DNA of 64,000 nucleotides from Melanopsichium pennsylvanicum (taxonomy: Eukaryota > Basidiomycota > Ustilaginomycetes > Ustilaginales): the NCBI GenBank assembly GCA_900208305.1, contig OAPG01000016.1:372001-436000 (forward strand). The letters are read 5' to 3'. Each line of letters opens with the position of its first letter. Position 1 is the first letter of the stretch. A model generated the notes under the pieces. The model was not told where the DNA came from. It worked only from the letters and a program-made list of their open reading frames with translations, and ran no database searches. The position numbers were made by a program, and so were the translations under genes. Shown here piece by piece: positions 1 to 9,741 of the stretch.

Positions 1-879
1 TCACATTGTGTACCTGCAGCCTTGTACCTTGAACCTTGAGCTTGACTTTCCCCACCGCTCGGCTCGTCCATGATCTATTCTCTTCTTGGTAGGGTCGTGC
101 AACTCATTATGCGTTTGCCAGACACTCCGTGCTGGAGCGGGGGACTGGTGTTCAGCCTCTCCCTTTTTTTTTTTTTTTTTTGTGTTTTGCCAGGGCTTCA
201 AAGTCGACACAGACTGACCTGCAGCTAGTATTTTCGATGTTTCCCCTTTCCTAAAAAAAGGGTTGAGTGAAACCTCTCCGCAACCACAAGAGGCGAGTCT
301 GTTGACACAGAGTGTCTGTGACTCTGTGTCTGGCACTGCAGCATGCCTTAAGATTTGAAGCCCCTTGAACTTACGTTCAGGCGGAACGTCCGTCACGACA
401 CACTTGTCTCTCTCACCCTTCATCTTTCCTCGACTAACTTCACCCTCGTATCTCTTCCACACTTTATATACTCACACTCATCAGCCTCATTATCACAGTG
501 TAGCGCCATCACCGCCCCAACAACGGAAAATCACCGTCACAGTACAACAGGCACCTCACCAACCTCGGATTTGGAGTGCCACAACAGGACGGCTTCCTTC
601 TTGAGTCTCTGACTGCACTTTCCATGACCCTTTACTGAAGGTCACATCTATATAAGAAACAGCTATTCATCACCACCACCAGCCTTTTCCCAGCATAGCT
701 TTCCTCCTCCGCTTTGTCGCAATCGAGATACCCTCCTCGACACCAACAGCCGCATTCGCCGAGTAGCAGCCCGCTGGCTTAGACAGCGTACGCATGGCGA
801 AGATAACCCTTCTCTAGCTACGCGCTGTATCGCGCCATCGTTCTCTGCCACCAGCGACACACATCGCGCACTTGCAACG
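1..879. other. Intergenic/5' region without a supported gene
   Basis: No credible gene seen. The longest open frame here (minus strand, 1-462) is low-complexity and reads through the complement of an 18-base T run at 164-181, so I treat it as chance. The right part is probably promoter and leader of the downstream aspartyl protease. The protease frame stays open upstream of its ATG back to about 664 without another in-frame ATG, so an unseen upstream exon is possible. Confidence 0.5.
649..656 (+). promoter_or_regulatory. TATA-like box upstream of the aspartyl protease gene
   Basis: TATATAAG lies 224 bases before the ATG at 880. Position and strand fit a core promoter with a leader of roughly 190 bases. 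Sequence match only. Confidence 0.4.
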
Positions 880-3405
880 ATGCGACTTAACGGGAACCCA
901 GATTTGCTCGCCTCGCCGCGAGTCCACTCGTTAGCTGACGCTGATGCAGCCCATATGCTCTACAAGCGTCAAGCCGCATCTTCTGCATCTTCTTCAGCTG
1001 TCTCGTCACAGTCAACTTCGTCAACGTCATCGCCTTCGTCGTCGTCGTCGTCTTCGTCTTCGTCTTCGTCGTCGTCGTCGTCTTCGTCTTCGTCTTCGTC
1101 GTCGTCTTCGTCTTCGTCTTCGTCAACATCTTCACCCACCATATCCTCCTCCTCTCAGGCCGGCGGTGCAGACGGGTCCTCTTCTGCTTATTCACCATCC
1201 GCGTCGTCCTCATCCAATTCTTCGGACACTTACGGTGGAATGAGCTCTCCGGCATCCGGTTCGCTCAATAGCACTCGCATCGTGCTGGGAAGAGGCTTCG
1301 CCAACGGTCAGCTCACCTACACTGTCCCTATCACCGCCGCCAACCAGCAGGTGAACGCACAGCTCGACACGGGCAGCGGTGATCTCTGGCTCGCAAATCA
1401 GGACTGTGACAGCGACTCGTGCCGAGGTCACCAGGGCTTGACCGTTACCAAGTTTAACGACCATGCCGATTCGGTGGTTGACCAAGACACTCCATTCAAC
1501 ATCAGCTACCTCCTCGGCTCTGCTTTAGGCAAGGTCAAGACCGCCTCGATGCTCTTTGGCGATCCCGTCTTGTCGCGTCTCATTGTCAACTCTCAAGCCT
1601 TCGGATCGTGCAATCAGGTGTCCGATGAAGACATGGACTCGGGCAACTTTTCTGGAATCATCGGTCTGGGTCCACCCGCCAACAGTCTCATCCAGGCCGA
1701 CCTCAATGCGACCAGTAATACAGCTTATTTGAATGTGAACGTACGCCCGCCCGAGACCGGTGCTGTCTTGGCAGGCTTCTGGTACAACGCTCGTCCCGGA
1801 CGCAGATTCATGGGCATCGGTCTGCAGCGTCTTGAAGAGGACGGCGGCAGCGGTGATAGTGTTTTGACCATCGGCAATCACGATCCTGCCTACGCAGGCA
1901 GCGTCAACCCCAACATCAGCTACACCAGCGCTATCGGCGACGCAGATGGTGTTGTGCGTCATTGGCGGGTCGCACTTACCGATCTCAGTGTTCAGCTCAC
2001 ACACGGTATCACAGAGCCCATCCCCATCGGCACATCAAGCGTCATAGCTGGCTCCAACGCTATCGCAGTCTTTGATTCCGGCGCCAGTGTCAATCTCGGG
2101 CCCGAAAGCACTCTCAATGCACTCTATGGCGCTTGGGGCATTGGCCCTGCCTCGGATGGTGGCTATTACGTCCCTTGCGATCTCCAGTTGAATATCACAC
2201 TTGGACTAGGCGGCATTCGTATACCCATCCACCCGCTCGATGCCAGTCTGCAGACTGACTCAGGCAACGGCCCATCTGGTGATAGTTCCGTTTGTCTTGG
2301 TTCCTTCCAGGCCCTCCGCTCGCTCTCCGGCACTTCCAATGGCGCCAACTTGAACGCTAGCTTCCTCCCCGCCGATTTTGTCCTCTCACCCGCCTTCATG
2401 CGAAGTGCATATACCGTCTTCTCCTGCGATGGTGGCCTCAACACCACCGAGGCTCTAGCTGCCAACATGACCACTGCAAGCCCGTGTCAAGCTGCCGTTG
2501 GTCTTCGACCACTCGTCAACATGACGGCCGCCACAGCCCAGTTCACAGCCGTTCGTATCAAGAAGCAGACTCTGGGCCAATCTGGTTTGAATGGGGGTCA
2601 CTCTAGCTCCGGTTCCGGCAATACCAAGGGACTTTCGGAGGGCATCAAGGTCGTCATCGGGTGTGTTAGTGCTATTGTTATCATTGCTGTTCTGTTCGGC
2701 GTCGCGCTCTGGCGTCTGCGAAGGAGACGTCGTCGCATTGCTGCGGCTCGTGCTGCTCTCATCGGCGCACAGGGCGAGAAGCCCGGTGAAAGGGCATCGG
2801 GCGTTGGCGCCGGTCACAATGGAGTTAGCGGTCATACAAAGAAGCAGAGCAACCCTTACAGCATTGTCAAGATCGACGGTCTCGACGTTCCCATGGAAGA
2901 GCTTGGCAAGGACGATGACAGCAGCAGTCAAGTGGTTCTTTCGCCAGCACAGCGTGCCAAGGCACGTCAACTGCACCACATGCACGGCGTCTTTGACGAT
3001 GAGCTGCACGACGACGAGGCTGGCCGCGGCGCAGACCCACGATGGGGCGAAGAGTTTCCCATGAACCCTCAAAACTATCAAGCGGCCGGACTCGTCAGCT
3101 GGGATATATCCTCCACTGGCTACGTCGACGCTCGCCAAGTCAAGAATGCTTATCTTGCCTCGCTCACAGCAGAAGAACGCAAGGCCTTCCTCGAAAATTC
3201 TGCCAGACGCCAAGATCCCAACTTTGGCCAAAACTCGATCCACGATCAACTCCGTACTCTTGACGAGCACAATGTGCAGTACACCCAGACTCAGCACGAG
3301 TATCGATCCGAATCCGGATTCAGCTCCCAAAATAACCGTGAAAGCGCCCGCGCGTTGTCCCCTGCACCACTGTTGCAGCAGGACGAGTTGCGCACATCCT
3401 CATAA
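880..3405 (+). CDS. Membrane-anchored pepsin-like aspartyl protease (A1 family)
   Basis: 841 residues, single exon. Both catalytic motifs of the A1 family are present: DTGSG at about residues 162-166 and DSGA at about 397-400, so the enzyme looks active. A serine-rich stalk of about 80 residues (about 34-115) precedes the catalytic domain. After the protease domain there is one transmembrane helix at about 587-612 followed by a run of arginines, then a cytoplasmic tail of about 220 residues. The arrangement suggests a type I surface or vacuolar-membrane protease like fungal yapsins, although yapsins usually end in a GPI signal rather than a long tail. The annotated N-terminus (MRLNGNPDLL) has no hydrophobic signal peptide, which is odd for a protein with an extracellular catalytic domain; a missed 5' exon is the likeliest explanation. 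The natural substrate cannot be told. Confidence 0.88.
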   Translation: MRLNGNPDLLASPRVHSLADADAAHMLYKRQAASSASSSAVSSQSTSSTSSPSSSSSSSSSSSSSSSSSSSSSSSSSSSSSSTSSPTISSSSQAGGADGSSSAYSPSASSSSNSSDTYGGMSSPASGSLNSTRIVLGRGFANGQLTYTVPITAANQQVNAQLDTGSGDLWLANQDCDSDSCRGHQGLTVTKFNDHADSVVDQDTPFNISYLLGSALGKVKTASMLFGDPVLSRLIVNSQAFGSCNQVSDEDMDSGNFSGIIGLGPPANSLIQADLNATSNTAYLNVNVRPPETGAVLAGFWYNARPGRRFMGIGLQRLEEDGGSGDSVLTIGNHDPAYAGSVNPNISYTSAIGDADGVVRHWRVALTDLSVQLTHGITEPIPIGTSSVIAGSNAIAVFDSGASVNLGPESTLNALYGAWGIGPASDGGYYVPCDLQLNITLGLGGIRIPIHPLDASLQTDSGNGPSGDSSVCLGSFQALRSLSGTSNGANLNASFLPADFVLSPAFMRSAYTVFSCDGGLNTTEALAANMTTASPCQAAVGLRPLVNMTAATAQFTAVRIKKQTLGQSGLNGGHSSSGSGNTKGLSEGIKVVIGCVSAIVIIAVLFGVALWRLRRRRRRIAAARAALIGAQGEKPGERASGVGAGHNGVSGHTKKQSNPYSIVKIDGLDVPMEELGKDDDSSSQVVLSPAQRAKARQLHHMHGVFDDELHDDEAGRGADPRWGEEFPMNPQNYQAAGLVSWDISSTGYVDARQVKNAYLASLTAEERKAFLENSARRQDPNFGQNSIHDQLRTLDEHNVQYTQTQHEYRSESGFSSQNNRESARALSPAPLLQQDELRTSS
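1021..1131 (+). repeat. TCG/TCT trinucleotide tract encoding polyserine
   Basis: Mixed (TCG)n/(TCT)n triplets code for an almost pure serine run inside the aspartyl protease. The phase is always Ser on the plus strand, so length changes stay in frame and would only lengthen or shorten the stalk. Confidence 0.9.
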
Positions 3406-3724
3406 GCCCCACAAACAACATAGCACCTTCTTTGTACTCTGTTTCTTTTCTCTCTAGCTTGTAACGGACCTTAATTCTATCACTGCTTTGCTTTATTTAT
3501 CGGAACATCACTGCTTCACCCTTTGTTGCCACCCTTGCAATGCAGATCTTAATCCACTTGTCCATTGACTGCGAGCCAAACTGAATGTGTTCAGTAAGGT
3601 CAAAACCCGAGCATGTGAGACGATGAATCATCTTGGCTTGTGTGATGGAAGCAAGACGAGCCTCAATACGTGCCTGTTACATTGTCTGGTTTGATTCAAT
3701 TCTCACAGCATTTAGGCGGAGCTT
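3406..3724. other. Intergenic, no feature seen
   Basis: 3' flank of the aspartyl protease and left flank of the decayed Fanzor sequence. I see no gene, RNA or clear repeat. Confidence 0.5.
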
Positions 3725-5031
3725 TTGATCCGTCATATGTGCATCAACAGGTTGCTCCCTCTCGAGACGTCGACCCATCCCCTCAAGCTCGCCCAGCACC
3801 GAGGTAAAAGACAGAGGAAAAGGCGTCTTTGGTCGCCCTGGATCCTCAGTTCGGTTCCTTCGAATTCGAACGTGAGCAGCTCAAGCCTAGGAGGCAATCT
3901 TGTGCCTCTGAAGCCACTTGAACAAGGACACACCGAGGTTGCGATCCCTCCCGAATCTTATCGATGACCTGAAAAAACGGACCCCCGCATAGTCAAGCGT
4001 GCGGAGGCAAACCCCAGAGTTCCGATCAGACTTCGAGGCCAGTCTCAACGCCGCTGTTTGATGGACATCTGCAAGAAGAGAGCAATGGCCAGAGACGACA
4101 AGTACAAGTTGCCTCGCGAGTGAGGATTCGAGTGTGACCGCTTTGGGCAATGGTACTCAATCATGATCTATCAATTGACAAAGGACGCCAACTTTGTCAA
4201 GGACAAATTAGCGAGGAAGCGTTGCGAAGGTTAGACGACCTTTCAAGCTCGGTACTAGTTGCTTTCTCATGTTGGCACTTGGGGTCTTCACATATCAACT
4301 TGTTTGCCTTGTCATTCTCAGATCTGCATCACAGGTCCGATCAAGGTCAGAGGGGCTGAACCTGGTGCTTGCACCTCTTTCACAATCTAAGTTGTGAGGG
4401 TCAAGCTATAGACGTTGACAATGAGGAGAACCGAGACCGTCTCAAAGCCCTTCGGCAGACTGCGGATGGTTGACATGGCCTGCGATATCAGCAAAGACCT
4501 CAAAATCGTTGCCCCTCAAACAACATCAGCACAGTGAAACGGAAGTCAAAAGGATGCCCACTTGTCCTCCACCAGGAGTGTCGCAATCTTCGCGACAAGG
4601 AACGAGGTACTGCAATGAAGGCAAGAAACCTGATTCGTGATCTGCACTGTCGAACGACGAACTACATAGCGGCGACCTCGGGCATTGCCGTCATGCCGAG
4701 GACGGAGGTGAGTCACAGGCTCGCACGCTATAGCGGTATGGCTCTTTCTACAAAATGGGAACTCAAAGGCTGGTCACATGGGGCGTTCATCAATCGTCTC
4801 GCTCTCAAATGCTTTGACATGCAGTACGATCGACGATACCAGCTTGGTCGTTCAACGGTGCTTCTTGTTCAACCGGAGGCTTTCACATCGAGAACGTGTG
4901 CAAGTTGCGGTTAACTCAACGAATTCGTTGATTTGAAGGAAGTCCCTGCTTGCCCAGCTCCCAACTGCGGCTATGTTCTGGACCGCGACTATAAAGGCGC
5001 GTTCAACGTGCTCATCAAGAATGTTCCTTAA
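3725..5031 (+). pseudogene. Decayed Fanzor (eukaryotic TnpB/OrfB-like RNA-guided nuclease)
   Basis: The C-terminal part reads as the RuvC and zinc-ribbon region of the TnpB/Fanzor family. An LHCRTTNY stretch is followed by MPRTEVS (RuvC-II glutamate, codon 4705-4707), RSTVLLV, then TCASCG, an in-frame TAA at 4912-4914, and beyond it CPAPNCG and DRDYKGAFN (RuvC-III aspartate at 4981), ending at 5029-5031. A second frame upstream carries GAEPGACTSFT at 4355-4384, the RuvC-I position, with Glu where the family has the catalytic Asp. Further upstream, RFGQWYSI (about 4138-4161) fits the strand before RuvC-I. In-frame stops at 3965, about 4121, about 4232, 4388 and 4912 plus one frame change show that it is dead. 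Homology rests on motif order; ends of the mobile element were not found. Confidence 0.8.
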
Positions 5032-5414
5032 TCTCTTTGTCTACCACATTCCCTCTGGGATCTGCTTTCCTTGAAATCTCGTTCTCATCTCGTTCGTCCT
5101 CCTGGTAACTGAGTTGGTCTCCATCGCATCCAACCTATACGTTGTCTGATGCAGCAGGCTAAAGCGAGCGACATGCACTTGATGCATCTTCAGGGCTTTG
5201 ATCCCTCGCCGTCACGGATCGTCTTGTCTCAGACTCGATTGATCCTAGGGCTCGCTAAAGTGCAGTTCAGTCTTGTCTGTCCTCACTCTCTACTTAAAGC
5301 CAAGTAGTTCAACTCAACGCGAACCTTTCAACGAGACTTGCTTGTGTGGTGATGAAAGACTAGACGTGTTCTTATTCGACTATGGACAAGTATGCACAAG
5401 AAGCGGTGATTAAA
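5032..5414. other. Intergenic, possible right flank of the Fanzor element
   Basis: No gene or structural RNA seen. The right end of the ancestral Fanzor-bearing transposon should lie here, but I could not identify terminal inverted repeats. Confidence 0.4.
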
Positions 5415-6476
5415 TCAGCGATTCATCTTGAAGACGGTCTTGAGTACCTTCCTGTCATTGAAGAGCTTGTAGTACTCGGGGGCATCCTCAATGGGCCTTG
5501 TGTGCTGAATGAAGCCGCTGAAGAGATCGTGGTGCTTTGCTAGGAGCTTAACGGCGGGGTCGAATACTGCACGGACGGGGCAACGGCCGAACTGGAAGCG
5601 AAGGTTCTTGTTGTAGAGATCGAGGCCTTCGAGGGTTACTGCGTGGGTGTGGATACCGCAGGAGGAGACGACGCCAAAATTGCGGACGATCTGAACGGCG
5701 AGCTGAAGAGCAGGTCCTGCACCGACGACTTCGAGAGCAACGTCAGCACCGCGGCCTTGGGTGGCATCTTTGAGAACCTTGACTGGATCATCGTCCGTGA
5801 GATGGAGGGGGATAGCACCATGCTTCTTGGCTTCTGCGAGACGTTCAGGAATCGAGTCGATGGCGTAAACTTTGCTGAAGAAGGAGCAGGCAGCGGTGAT
5901 GGCGCAAAGACCGACGGGCCCGCATCCAATGACGACGGCCACGGTGTCCTTGCGCTCTGCTTCGTTGAGCATGGTGTAAGCGTTGTTGGCGACAAAGTAT
6001 CCGGTGGGGAAGATGTCTGCGGTCAAGAGCATGATCTCGTCGGGGACATCGTTGGGAATGGGGTAAAGCGTAGTGTCGGCAAGCGGAACGAGCACGTACT
6101 CTGCTTGAGCACCGTCGAGAGGAACGGAACCAAAGACGCGGGATTGTGTGCAACGACCGGTCTGGTTACGGTTGCAGAAGAAGCAGTCGCCACATGACAC
6201 GGTGAAAGGGGAAACGACCTTGTCGCCCTTGCTCCAATTCTTGATGCCGGCGCCAGTCTCGTAGATCTCACCGACGAATTCATGACCAAGGATAAAGTCG
6301 TACTTGGGGACGGGCTGATGACCACGGTAGATGTGAAGATCGGAACCGCAAAGAGCGGCGAGGTTGACTTTGACGACGACTTCGCCTTGACCGGGCTTGG
6401 GGATGGGACGGTCGAGGACAGCGACATTTTCGGGGCCTTGAATGACGACTGCTTTCATGGTGTTAGGGGCGGACAT
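5415..6476 (-). CDS. Zinc-dependent medium-chain alcohol dehydrogenase
   Basis: 353 residues starting at MSAPNTMKAVV; the frame is open a few codons further but has no ATG there. GroES-like catalytic domain with CGSD and GHEFVGE zinc ligands, then the structural zinc loop C-x2-C-x2-C-x7-C (CGDCFFCNRNQTGRC). The Rossmann NAD(P)-binding glycine motif is GCGPVGLCA, about residue 183. Length and order match the formaldehyde-dismutase/threonine-dehydrogenase-like branch of cytosolic Zn-alcohol dehydrogenases. Substrate is not predictable from sequence; possible roles are aldehyde or polyol oxidation. Single exon. Its promoter side faces the RING E3 gene across about 670 bases. Confidence 0.92.
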   Translation of the reverse strand: MSAPNTMKAVVIQGPENVAVLDRPIPKPGQGEVVVKVNLAALCGSDLHIYRGHQPVPKYDFILGHEFVGEIYETGAGIKNWSKGDKVVSPFTVSCGDCFFCNRNQTGRCTQSRVFGSVPLDGAQAEYVLVPLADTTLYPIPNDVPDEIMLLTADIFPTGYFVANNAYTMLNEAERKDTVAVVIGCGPVGLCAITAACSFFSKVYAIDSIPERLAEAKKHGAIPLHLTDDDPVKVLKDATQGRGADVALEVVGAGPALQLAVQIVRNFGVVSSCGIHTHAVTLEGLDLYNKNLRFQFGRCPVRAVFDPAVKLLAKHHDLFSGFIQHTRPIEDAPEYYKLFNDRKVLKTVFKMNR

Positions 6477-7146
6477 GATGATCAAGCTGGATGTTGAGGG
6501 TTTGTGCTATGTTCGAGCGAAACGGTGGTGACGACTGAAGTGATGCAGTTGGAGATATATGCGGATGTTGGACTGGAAGAGCTTGGCAGCGAGTGGCACG
6601 GACCCTAGCTAGAATAAGCACGATGACTGTGTACAATAGATGTCGTGTGCGGGGCTGTTGGTGCGATTCCCCGCAAAATTGTGCGAGCACAAGATGTGGC
6701 TGATTCGCTTAGAAACGACCATAGGCGGTCTCTGCCAAGAAAGCGGACGGTCAAACACTGAGGAAGTAAGAAGCACTTGGTCCATGGTGTCGGTACCATG
6801 CTCAAGAGTGTGCTCAAAAGTGTGCTCAAAAGTGTGCTCAAAAGTGTGCTCAAAAGTGTGCTCAAAAGTGCGCAAGGGTCTTATGATGGATTCCCTTACG
6901 GCAATCCAGTTCAGTCTAGTAGAACCTTTTCATTCCCCAACATGTTTTGTAGTAGCCTCCACGTTGGTAAGCTCGGAAATCAGCTAGCTCATCTTGTAAC
7001 CGTTTAAGGCTTCCAGTCTCGAGTTTCCCGTCCACTCTCCCAACACCTCACAAAACTCGTACCGTCATCGTTGATAGCTCCATACCAGCACCAAGCAGCG
7101 CCTTCAACCAAATTCGGCTGCTCGGCAGCTGTGTACTTGGCCAACC
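6477..7146. other. Divergent promoter region between alcohol dehydrogenase and RING E3 genes
   Basis: Shared upstream region of two divergent genes. The only structure seen is a 12-base tandem repeat, listed separately. Confidence 0.5.
6801..6872 (+). repeat. Six-copy 12-bp tandem repeat
   Basis: Six head-to-tail copies of CTCAAAAGTGTG; the first and last copy each carry one substitution. It sits in the divergent promoter between the dehydrogenase and the RING E3. The unit is a multiple of three, so it stays open in some frames on both strands, which explains the repetitive short frames; I do not regard those as genes. Confidence 0.95.
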
Positions 7147-9741
7147 ATGCCAGGCCAAATCTTGGACGCCTTCCATCATGGCAAACATTGGCTAACCTCC
7201 ACCACTGGCGCACCGCTACGAGTCGCATACGACTTCCTTTTCCCTCCTCTCGATCACCTTTACCTTGATGATACTGCATCTTCCGATACTACGGAATGGC
7301 GCGCCAACACTGCCCGCCGTGCTTTGTACGACACAGGCACTGGTAGCTCTTCTTCTGCATCATCCGGCTTTCATGCAGACGGTTCGATAGAGCATGTCGA
7401 CGCGTGGGATAGCTTCTCCGATAGCCCCTGGAATTTTGTCATCAGTAGGTATGCGATAGCGCTGGTCATCGCTGCCATCGTGAACAACAGGGTACAGCAC
7501 ATCTGCAGACCCAGGGGTGGTGGAATAGCTCGGCTGTCACAACTACAAAGGATTGCTTTGCGGTTGCCAAGTTTGATACTGCTGGCTCGATCTGTTTTCA
7601 TCTTTACTACTGTTGTTGCAGATGCATTCTTGGCAGAGTCGAATCCTGTTAACACACTACTACGAAGCTGTACGACAGCATCCTGGCGCAATGCTTGGCT
7701 CGCTAACACGCCCATGTCAGGATGGGCCCTCGACCGCTTCGGCTCCAGCAGCAGAGACGCTTTGCTTCGAGCTCGAGATGCTTCAGCACTCTGGGCCGCC
7801 TTCATATCGACTTGCGTTGCCGTCATCACCGACTCCGTTGTACGCAATCTGGACGCAGACCGCGAAGAACCACCAGCGTTCAACTTGGTCGGCTTCGCTT
7901 TCTTACTTCATTTCCACTCCTTCTCCCCGGACTCACCCGCCAACGAGCACGTTTACCTCTGCGTTCTTCTCCAGATGCTTCAGATCCTATCAACAGCACT
8001 TTCGAGATGTCGCCGTCCTGTCTATGCTCCACGCTTGGTCATCTCCAGCTTCTTTGGCATCGGCTCGCTCTTGCATTACGTGTTGGCAGCAAACTCGGGA
8101 CGCTATCCGTTCCTGGAAGCACTCAGTCGTACGCCAGAGATTGCGTTGGTGCTTGTGGTGCTACTGACAGTGACATTGCATGCGCTTACTATGCTGTTGC
8201 TCGAGGGTGGTATTCAGCCTGATCGTCTGCTCTTTTCAAGATCTAACCTGCCGTCGATGGATGAAGACTGGTCGTTGGCACTGTTCAAGCTAGGTACCGC
8301 ATGCATGGAGTCGACACGACTTACCGGGCTCGAACGCGAGGTCGAGCCACTGTTAATCTGGGACGTACCCTACATCGAACTCAGCTCAAGCGGCCAGATT
8401 CAGCTTGTCGACCCGCTTCTGTCTCGCTCATCGACAATGTCTCACATGCACGACCCTTCCCATCACTTCACGAGCGCTGAATCCGGCGGCCTCTCACGGG
8501 AGATCAAAGAAATTCGCATAGAGCCGACAGTGCAAAGCGGCTCCTCCTATACCTTCGGCCACGCCGGCCTCGCTTGGGTTCGCGCTTTGGTCCACTTTGT
8601 CGCTATGACCCTGCTCGTGCTGCGTAACTTGTCGGTGATGACCTTTCGCAAGGTTCTGCGCACGGTTGGATTGCCGGATCCAACCATGCCACGCTGGGTG
8701 TATAAGGCGCTTCGCCTTGTGCGGCTCGTCTGGCACGGCCGCAATGGCGAGGCGAGGAGGAGGGAGAGGCGGGCGGCCGAGGCGCAAAGAAGGAGGCAGC
8801 GCCAAGGGCAGCAGCAGAGATATGCACAGCGGCATCACAATCTTACCGGGTCGGTAGAGCTTGCCCAGTCACAGAGAGGATCAAGAAGCGTTGGTTCCTT
8901 GCTTGGCTTCTCGCGGCTGTACAGAGCGGAGGCAGCGCCATTGCGTGCTAGTCCCATGGCCGCAGAAATGGACGAGGCAGCCAGATGCCCGTCACTCGCA
9001 GAGTCGAGGCGCTCCGGTCTGGCACGCCTTGACTCTCCAAATCGAGAGATTGCAGCCACGGCAGCGGATGTGGGCAGCGACGAAGGAGACGACGACTTCG
9101 ACCTTGATGTTGCAAAACAGGATGTTTATGACTCGGACGACGGTGAAGCACAGGAGTCGGCAGAAGAGCTCGAAGCGGACGAAGTCTCTGGCCTGCTAGA
9201 GGATTTAGGATTTTTTGCCGAGCGCGAAGGGACCGAAGATACCACCACGTCAACACAGCTGACAGTTCGCTCGGGTGCAGAAGCATTCAATCGGCTTCTT
9301 CTAGCCCACTTGACCCGATCCAGGAGCCAAGCACCACTCACACGATCCGCGTACAACTCGCTTCTCCGCCTCTCGTCTGCTTCCACAGACCAAGACTCTA
9401 CATCCTGGTCCTCTGGTTTGATGGCGCAAGCGGACATGCATCTTGCCCAGTCTTTGATCGACCGGCTAAATCACCAGCGCGGGTCACGGCCACGCATTGC
9501 GAGCGACGATGCACGCAGATTGTGCGTCGTCTGCTGTACGGAAGAACGCAACGTCATTTGCTGGCCTTGTCGCTGCTTGTGCTTGTGTATGGATTGTAGA
9601 GAACACCTGGCTTCGCGTCCGCCCGCGCCAAGGAGCGCCGTGAGCGGAGAGAGTGGTGCGAGACCAAGGGACGAAGCCACGCACCTGTGCCCCACTTGTA
9701 GAACTCCTGTCCAGGCTTTCAGCCGCTTGTTTGTTCCGTAG
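7147..9741 (+). CDS. Multi-pass membrane RING-finger E3 ubiquitin ligase (Asi1/Asi3-like)
   Basis: 864 residues, single exon. The N-terminal half has several hydrophobic helices (about 97-115, 135-160, 200-222, 240-260, 300-345, 480-500). A basic stretch (about 535-560) and an acidic, probably disordered region (about 640-710) follow. The last 65 residues are a RING-type zinc domain: CVVC, then CWPCRCLCLCMDC, then CPTC about 30 residues later (about 792-855). A C-terminal RING after several membrane passes is the layout of yeast Asi1/Asi3, which act in inner-nuclear-membrane protein degradation, and of some ER-membrane E3s. Membership of the Asi group is an inference from architecture and the cysteine-rich CRCLCLC core; the E3 call is firmer. 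Confidence 0.75.
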   Translation: MPGQILDAFHHGKHWLTSTTGAPLRVAYDFLFPPLDHLYLDDTASSDTTEWRANTARRALYDTGTGSSSSASSGFHADGSIEHVDAWDSFSDSPWNFVISRYAIALVIAAIVNNRVQHICRPRGGGIARLSQLQRIALRLPSLILLARSVFIFTTVVADAFLAESNPVNTLLRSCTTASWRNAWLANTPMSGWALDRFGSSSRDALLRARDASALWAAFISTCVAVITDSVVRNLDADREEPPAFNLVGFAFLLHFHSFSPDSPANEHVYLCVLLQMLQILSTALSRCRRPVYAPRLVISSFFGIGSLLHYVLAANSGRYPFLEALSRTPEIALVLVVLLTVTLHALTMLLLEGGIQPDRLLFSRSNLPSMDEDWSLALFKLGTACMESTRLTGLEREVEPLLIWDVPYIELSSSGQIQLVDPLLSRSSTMSHMHDPSHHFTSAESGGLSREIKEIRIEPTVQSGSSYTFGHAGLAWVRALVHFVAMTLLVLRNLSVMTFRKVLRTVGLPDPTMPRWVYKALRLVRLVWHGRNGEARRRERRAAEAQRRRQRQGQQQRYAQRHHNLTGSVELAQSQRGSRSVGSLLGFSRLYRAEAAPLRASPMAAEMDEAARCPSLAESRRSGLARLDSPNREIAATAADVGSDEGDDDFDLDVAKQDVYDSDDGEAQESAEELEADEVSGLLEDLGFFAEREGTEDTTTSTQLTVRSGAEAFNRLLLAHLTRSRSQAPLTRSAYNSLLRLSSASTDQDSTSWSSGLMAQADMHLAQSLIDRLNHQRGSRPRIASDDARRLCVVCCTEERNVICWPCRCLCLCMDCREHLASRPPAPRSAVSGESGARPRDEATHLCPTCRTPVQAFSRLFVP

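Noticed and set aside
1..462. Minus-strand 153-residue open frame at the left edge
   Set aside because: Lysine run from a T homopolymer, no domain, no codon bias, no splice context; probably chance.
887..1255. Lys/Thr-rich frame antisense to the polyserine tract
   Set aside because: Direct shadow of the TCG/TCT repeat of the aspartyl protease.
6605..6987. Repetitive short frames on both strands around 6800
   Set aside because: Produced by the 12-bp tandem repeat, which is a multiple of three; no start or domain context.
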